From: Pseudoalteromonas sp. Scap06 | GTDB lineage: Bacteria; Pseudomonadota; Gammaproteobacteria; Enterobacterales; Alteromonadaceae | DNA length: 64,000 nt | NCBI RefSeq assembly: GCF_013394165.1 | Contig: NZ_CP041331.1 | Coordinates: 1 to 64,000, forward strand | Direction of reading: 5' to 3' | In this document: positions 61,801 to 64,000 of the stretch, one piece after another | Layout of the letters: each line of letters begins with the position of its first letter | Numbering within the stretch: the first letter of the stretch is position 1 | Made by a program: the position numbers and the translations under genes | Notes under the pieces: model-generated | Seen by the model: the letters and a program-made list of their open reading frames with translations, nothing else | Told to the model about the DNA's origin: nothing | Database searches by the model: none

Positions 61801-64000
61801 CATGACAACACACAACACACCTTTATATTTGATCAGTGCTTTAGCGCTCGCCGTTAGCCAAGGCGTTAATGCACAAAAACAAGAGCAAAATACACAAGCG
61901 CAAGCTAACAAAGGGCTAGAAACAATTGTTGTTACCGGTGTTCCCCGCCGTACAACAATAATGGCGTCAAGTTCTTCTGTGAGCAGTGTTTCACTTGAGC
62001 AAGTTGAGGTGTCTACGCCTCGCTCTACCGCAGAGGCATTTAGAATCATTCCTGGGGTGCGCTCAGAATCAACCGGCGGTGAAGGTAATGCCAACATTGC
62101 AGTACGTGGTTTACCGGTTGCCTCTGGTGGTGCTAAATTTTTACAGCTTCAAGAAGATGGCTTACCTGTTTTACAATATGGCGATATTGCATTTGGTAAC
62201 GCTGACATTTTTATGCGCTTAGATAACACAGTGCAAACCATTGAATCTATTCGCGGTGGCTCAGCCTCTACCGCAGCAAGTAATGCACCGGGTGGCATAA
62301 TTAATTTCATTTCAAAAAATGGCGAAAACGAATCGGGCAGCGTATCAACTACACTTGGCCTAGATTACGATACTATTCGAACTGACTTTGAATATGGCAC
62401 ATATTTAAATGACACTGTACGCTTTCATGTTGGTGGTTTTGTACGTCAAGGTGAAGGCCCACGTGAAACAGGTTACACATCAAATAAAGGTGGGCAAATT
62501 AAAGCCAACCTGACCAAAGATTTTGAAAATGGATACGTGCGTCTTTATTACAAACATTTAGATGATAAAAGTGTTGGCTACTTACCTATGCCAATGTATG
62601 CAAATGGAGACTCAATTCCTGGGTTTGACGCACAATCAGATACCCCGCATTCAGCATTATTTACTAAAACAGTGCGCTTAAACGGCGAAAATCAAATAAG
62701 TAACGGCGATATTCGCGATGGTATGAATCCGCAAGTTGACTCAATTGGTTTTGAGGCTGTATTTGATTTAGACAACGATTGGCGTATTGAAAACCGTTTT
62801 CGTAAATCATCTGTAAGCGGTAATTTTAATTCGTTGATCCCCGCTGAAGTTGGCGATGCATCAGCTATAGCGCAAAGTATTGGTGGTGTGGGTGCAACGC
62901 TTAGTAATGCGACCACAGGTGCTGCATTTAACGATGATTTAGCAATGCGTATTCATACGTTTGATGTAACTATGAACGACTTTGACTCAATTGTTAACGA
63001 CTTCAAACTGACTAAATCGCTAAGCGATGATACTAGCGTTACTTTTGGCTATTATGCGTCAACCCAAAATATTGCCATGTCGTGGTTATGGAATTCCTAC
63101 CTAATGGAGCTCAAAGGTGATAACGCAGCGCTGTTAAATGTAACAGCCGCCGATGGGACTGAATTCTCTGAAAATGGCTTATACGCTTATGGCACGCCTT
63201 TTTGGGGTAACTGTTGCCAACGCGATTACGACACAGAATACGACACTCGTGCACCCTATATTGCATTTTCAACTAAGGTGGGTGACGTAAGTATTGATGC
63301 TAGTGCCCGTTATGACAGCGGTGAAGCGCGTGGTAACTATGCAGGCGCGGTTACCTCAACCGTTGATATGAATCGCGACGGTGTGATTTCTGTTCCTGAA
63401 CAAAATGTTGCAGGTATTGACCTTGCAAATGCCAGCCCTGTTAATTACGACTGGGATTACGCATCATATTCAATTGGTGCCAATTACCAAATTGACTCAA
63501 GCCTTGCAACGTTTGCACGATTGAGCAAAGGCGGTCGCGCCAATGCTGACCGACTTTTATTTGGTAAAGTTCGCGCCGATGGCTCAGTAGCCGATGAAGA
63601 TGCCGTTGATGAAGTAAACCAGTATGAGTTTGGTATTAAAAAGCGCTTTGATTCACTGTCAGTTTTTGCCACGGCATTTTATGCACAAACTGAAGAGCAA
63701 AACTTTGAAGCGACATCACAAACCTTTTTTGACCGCGAATATGAAGCAAAAGGAATTGAGGTTGAATCAACCTACTTTATTGATGCATGGGATTTTCGTG
63801 GTAATTTAACGTGGACAGACGCTGAGATTGCAAAAGATGCACTTACCCCAGAAGTGGTTGGTAATACGCCTCGTCGCCAAGCTGATTTAATTTACTCATT
63901 AATGGCACGTTACACTTATGAAAAAGGCTCTGCAGGCCTAAGCTTTATTGGTACTACCGATGCCTATGCTCAAGATAATAACGATCTTAAGTTTGATGGT
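61801..64000 (+). CDS. TonB-dependent receptor, probable sucrose uptake (cut by window end)
   Basis: An open frame of over 730 codons running off the right edge. It begins with a signal peptide (MTTHNTPLYLISALALAVSQ) after the site GAGG, followed by the TonB box/plug: ETIVVTGVPRR, TAEAFRIIPGVRSE, IAVRGLPVASGG and IESIRGGSASTAASNAPGG. The barrel continues to the last base. Its operator is shared with the sucrose phosphorylase/MFS pair, so it likely imports sucrose across the outer membrane. The C-terminus is missing only because the window ends. Confidence 0.88.

Noticed and set aside
1..64000. CRISPR arrays, rRNA and tRNA genes, prophage or conjugation modules
   Set aside because: No regularly spaced repeats, no tRNA cloverleaf or rRNA sequence, and no phage structural or transfer genes were recognised on either strand.

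Overview
The window looks like chromosomal DNA of a marine gammaproteobacterium of the Pseudoalteromonas type (order Alteromonadales). This is inferred from the AT-rich sequence, five TonB-dependent receptors, two secreted S9 peptidases, and polysaccharide- and protein-degrading loci. I saw no rRNA, tRNA, CRISPR array or complete insertion sequence.

Layout. 1-2.06 kb: minus-strand genes each followed by a hairpin resembling an integron attC site (HTH regulator, a pair of tiny overlapping genes, a GNAT acetyltransferase); this looks like a piece of a cassette array read right to left. 2.5-18.3 kb: mostly housekeeping or solitary genes (RIO kinase, class-II UvrA, LysE-type exporter, two S9 peptidases, glycosyltransferase, ThrE-like exporter, RluA-like pseudouridine synthase, DoxX protein), with two scars: a decayed LysE 3' end on the far side of uvrA2, and a second 3' end of the S9 peptidase gene. 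18.4-28.95 kb: eight closely packed plus-strand genes (TonB receptor, membrane-domain/mercuric-reductase-like fusion, DUF547 protein, YnjB-YnjC-YnjD ABC transporter, YnjF-like CDP-alcohol transferase, fatty acid hydroxylase) forming one probable operon of unknown substrate. 29.1-34.9 kb: a GH16 laminarinase-like lipoprotein and a TonB receptor behind a promoter with two identical LacI-type operators. 34.9-42.4 kb: S41 peptidase, small membrane proteins, a GNAT, and a divergent aldehyde dehydrogenase/AraC pair.

42.5-57.4 kb is the most coherent system: an apparent collagen-to-2-oxoglutarate regulon. It has a secreted M9 collagenase, an Oar-like TonB receptor, an M24 Xaa-Pro-type peptidase, 4-hydroxyproline epimerase, a D-amino-acid (hydroxyproline) dehydrogenase, a DapA-family deaminase, a ketoglutarate-semialdehyde-type dehydrogenase, a GntR/FCD regulator and a 74-residue protein of unknown role. 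A palindrome ATTGTATACAAT (one copy with a single mismatch) lies at the receptor, deaminase, epimerase/dehydrogenase and collagenase promoters, which ties the dispersed units together.

57.6-64 kb: a sucrose locus (LacI regulator, sucrose phosphorylase, MFS transporter, and a TonB receptor cut by the window end) with a different shared palindrome, CTTAATCGATTAAG. The two catabolic regulons therefore sit side by side with distinct operators. Gene functions are from recognised motifs and family knowledge; regulation and substrate assignments are inferences.
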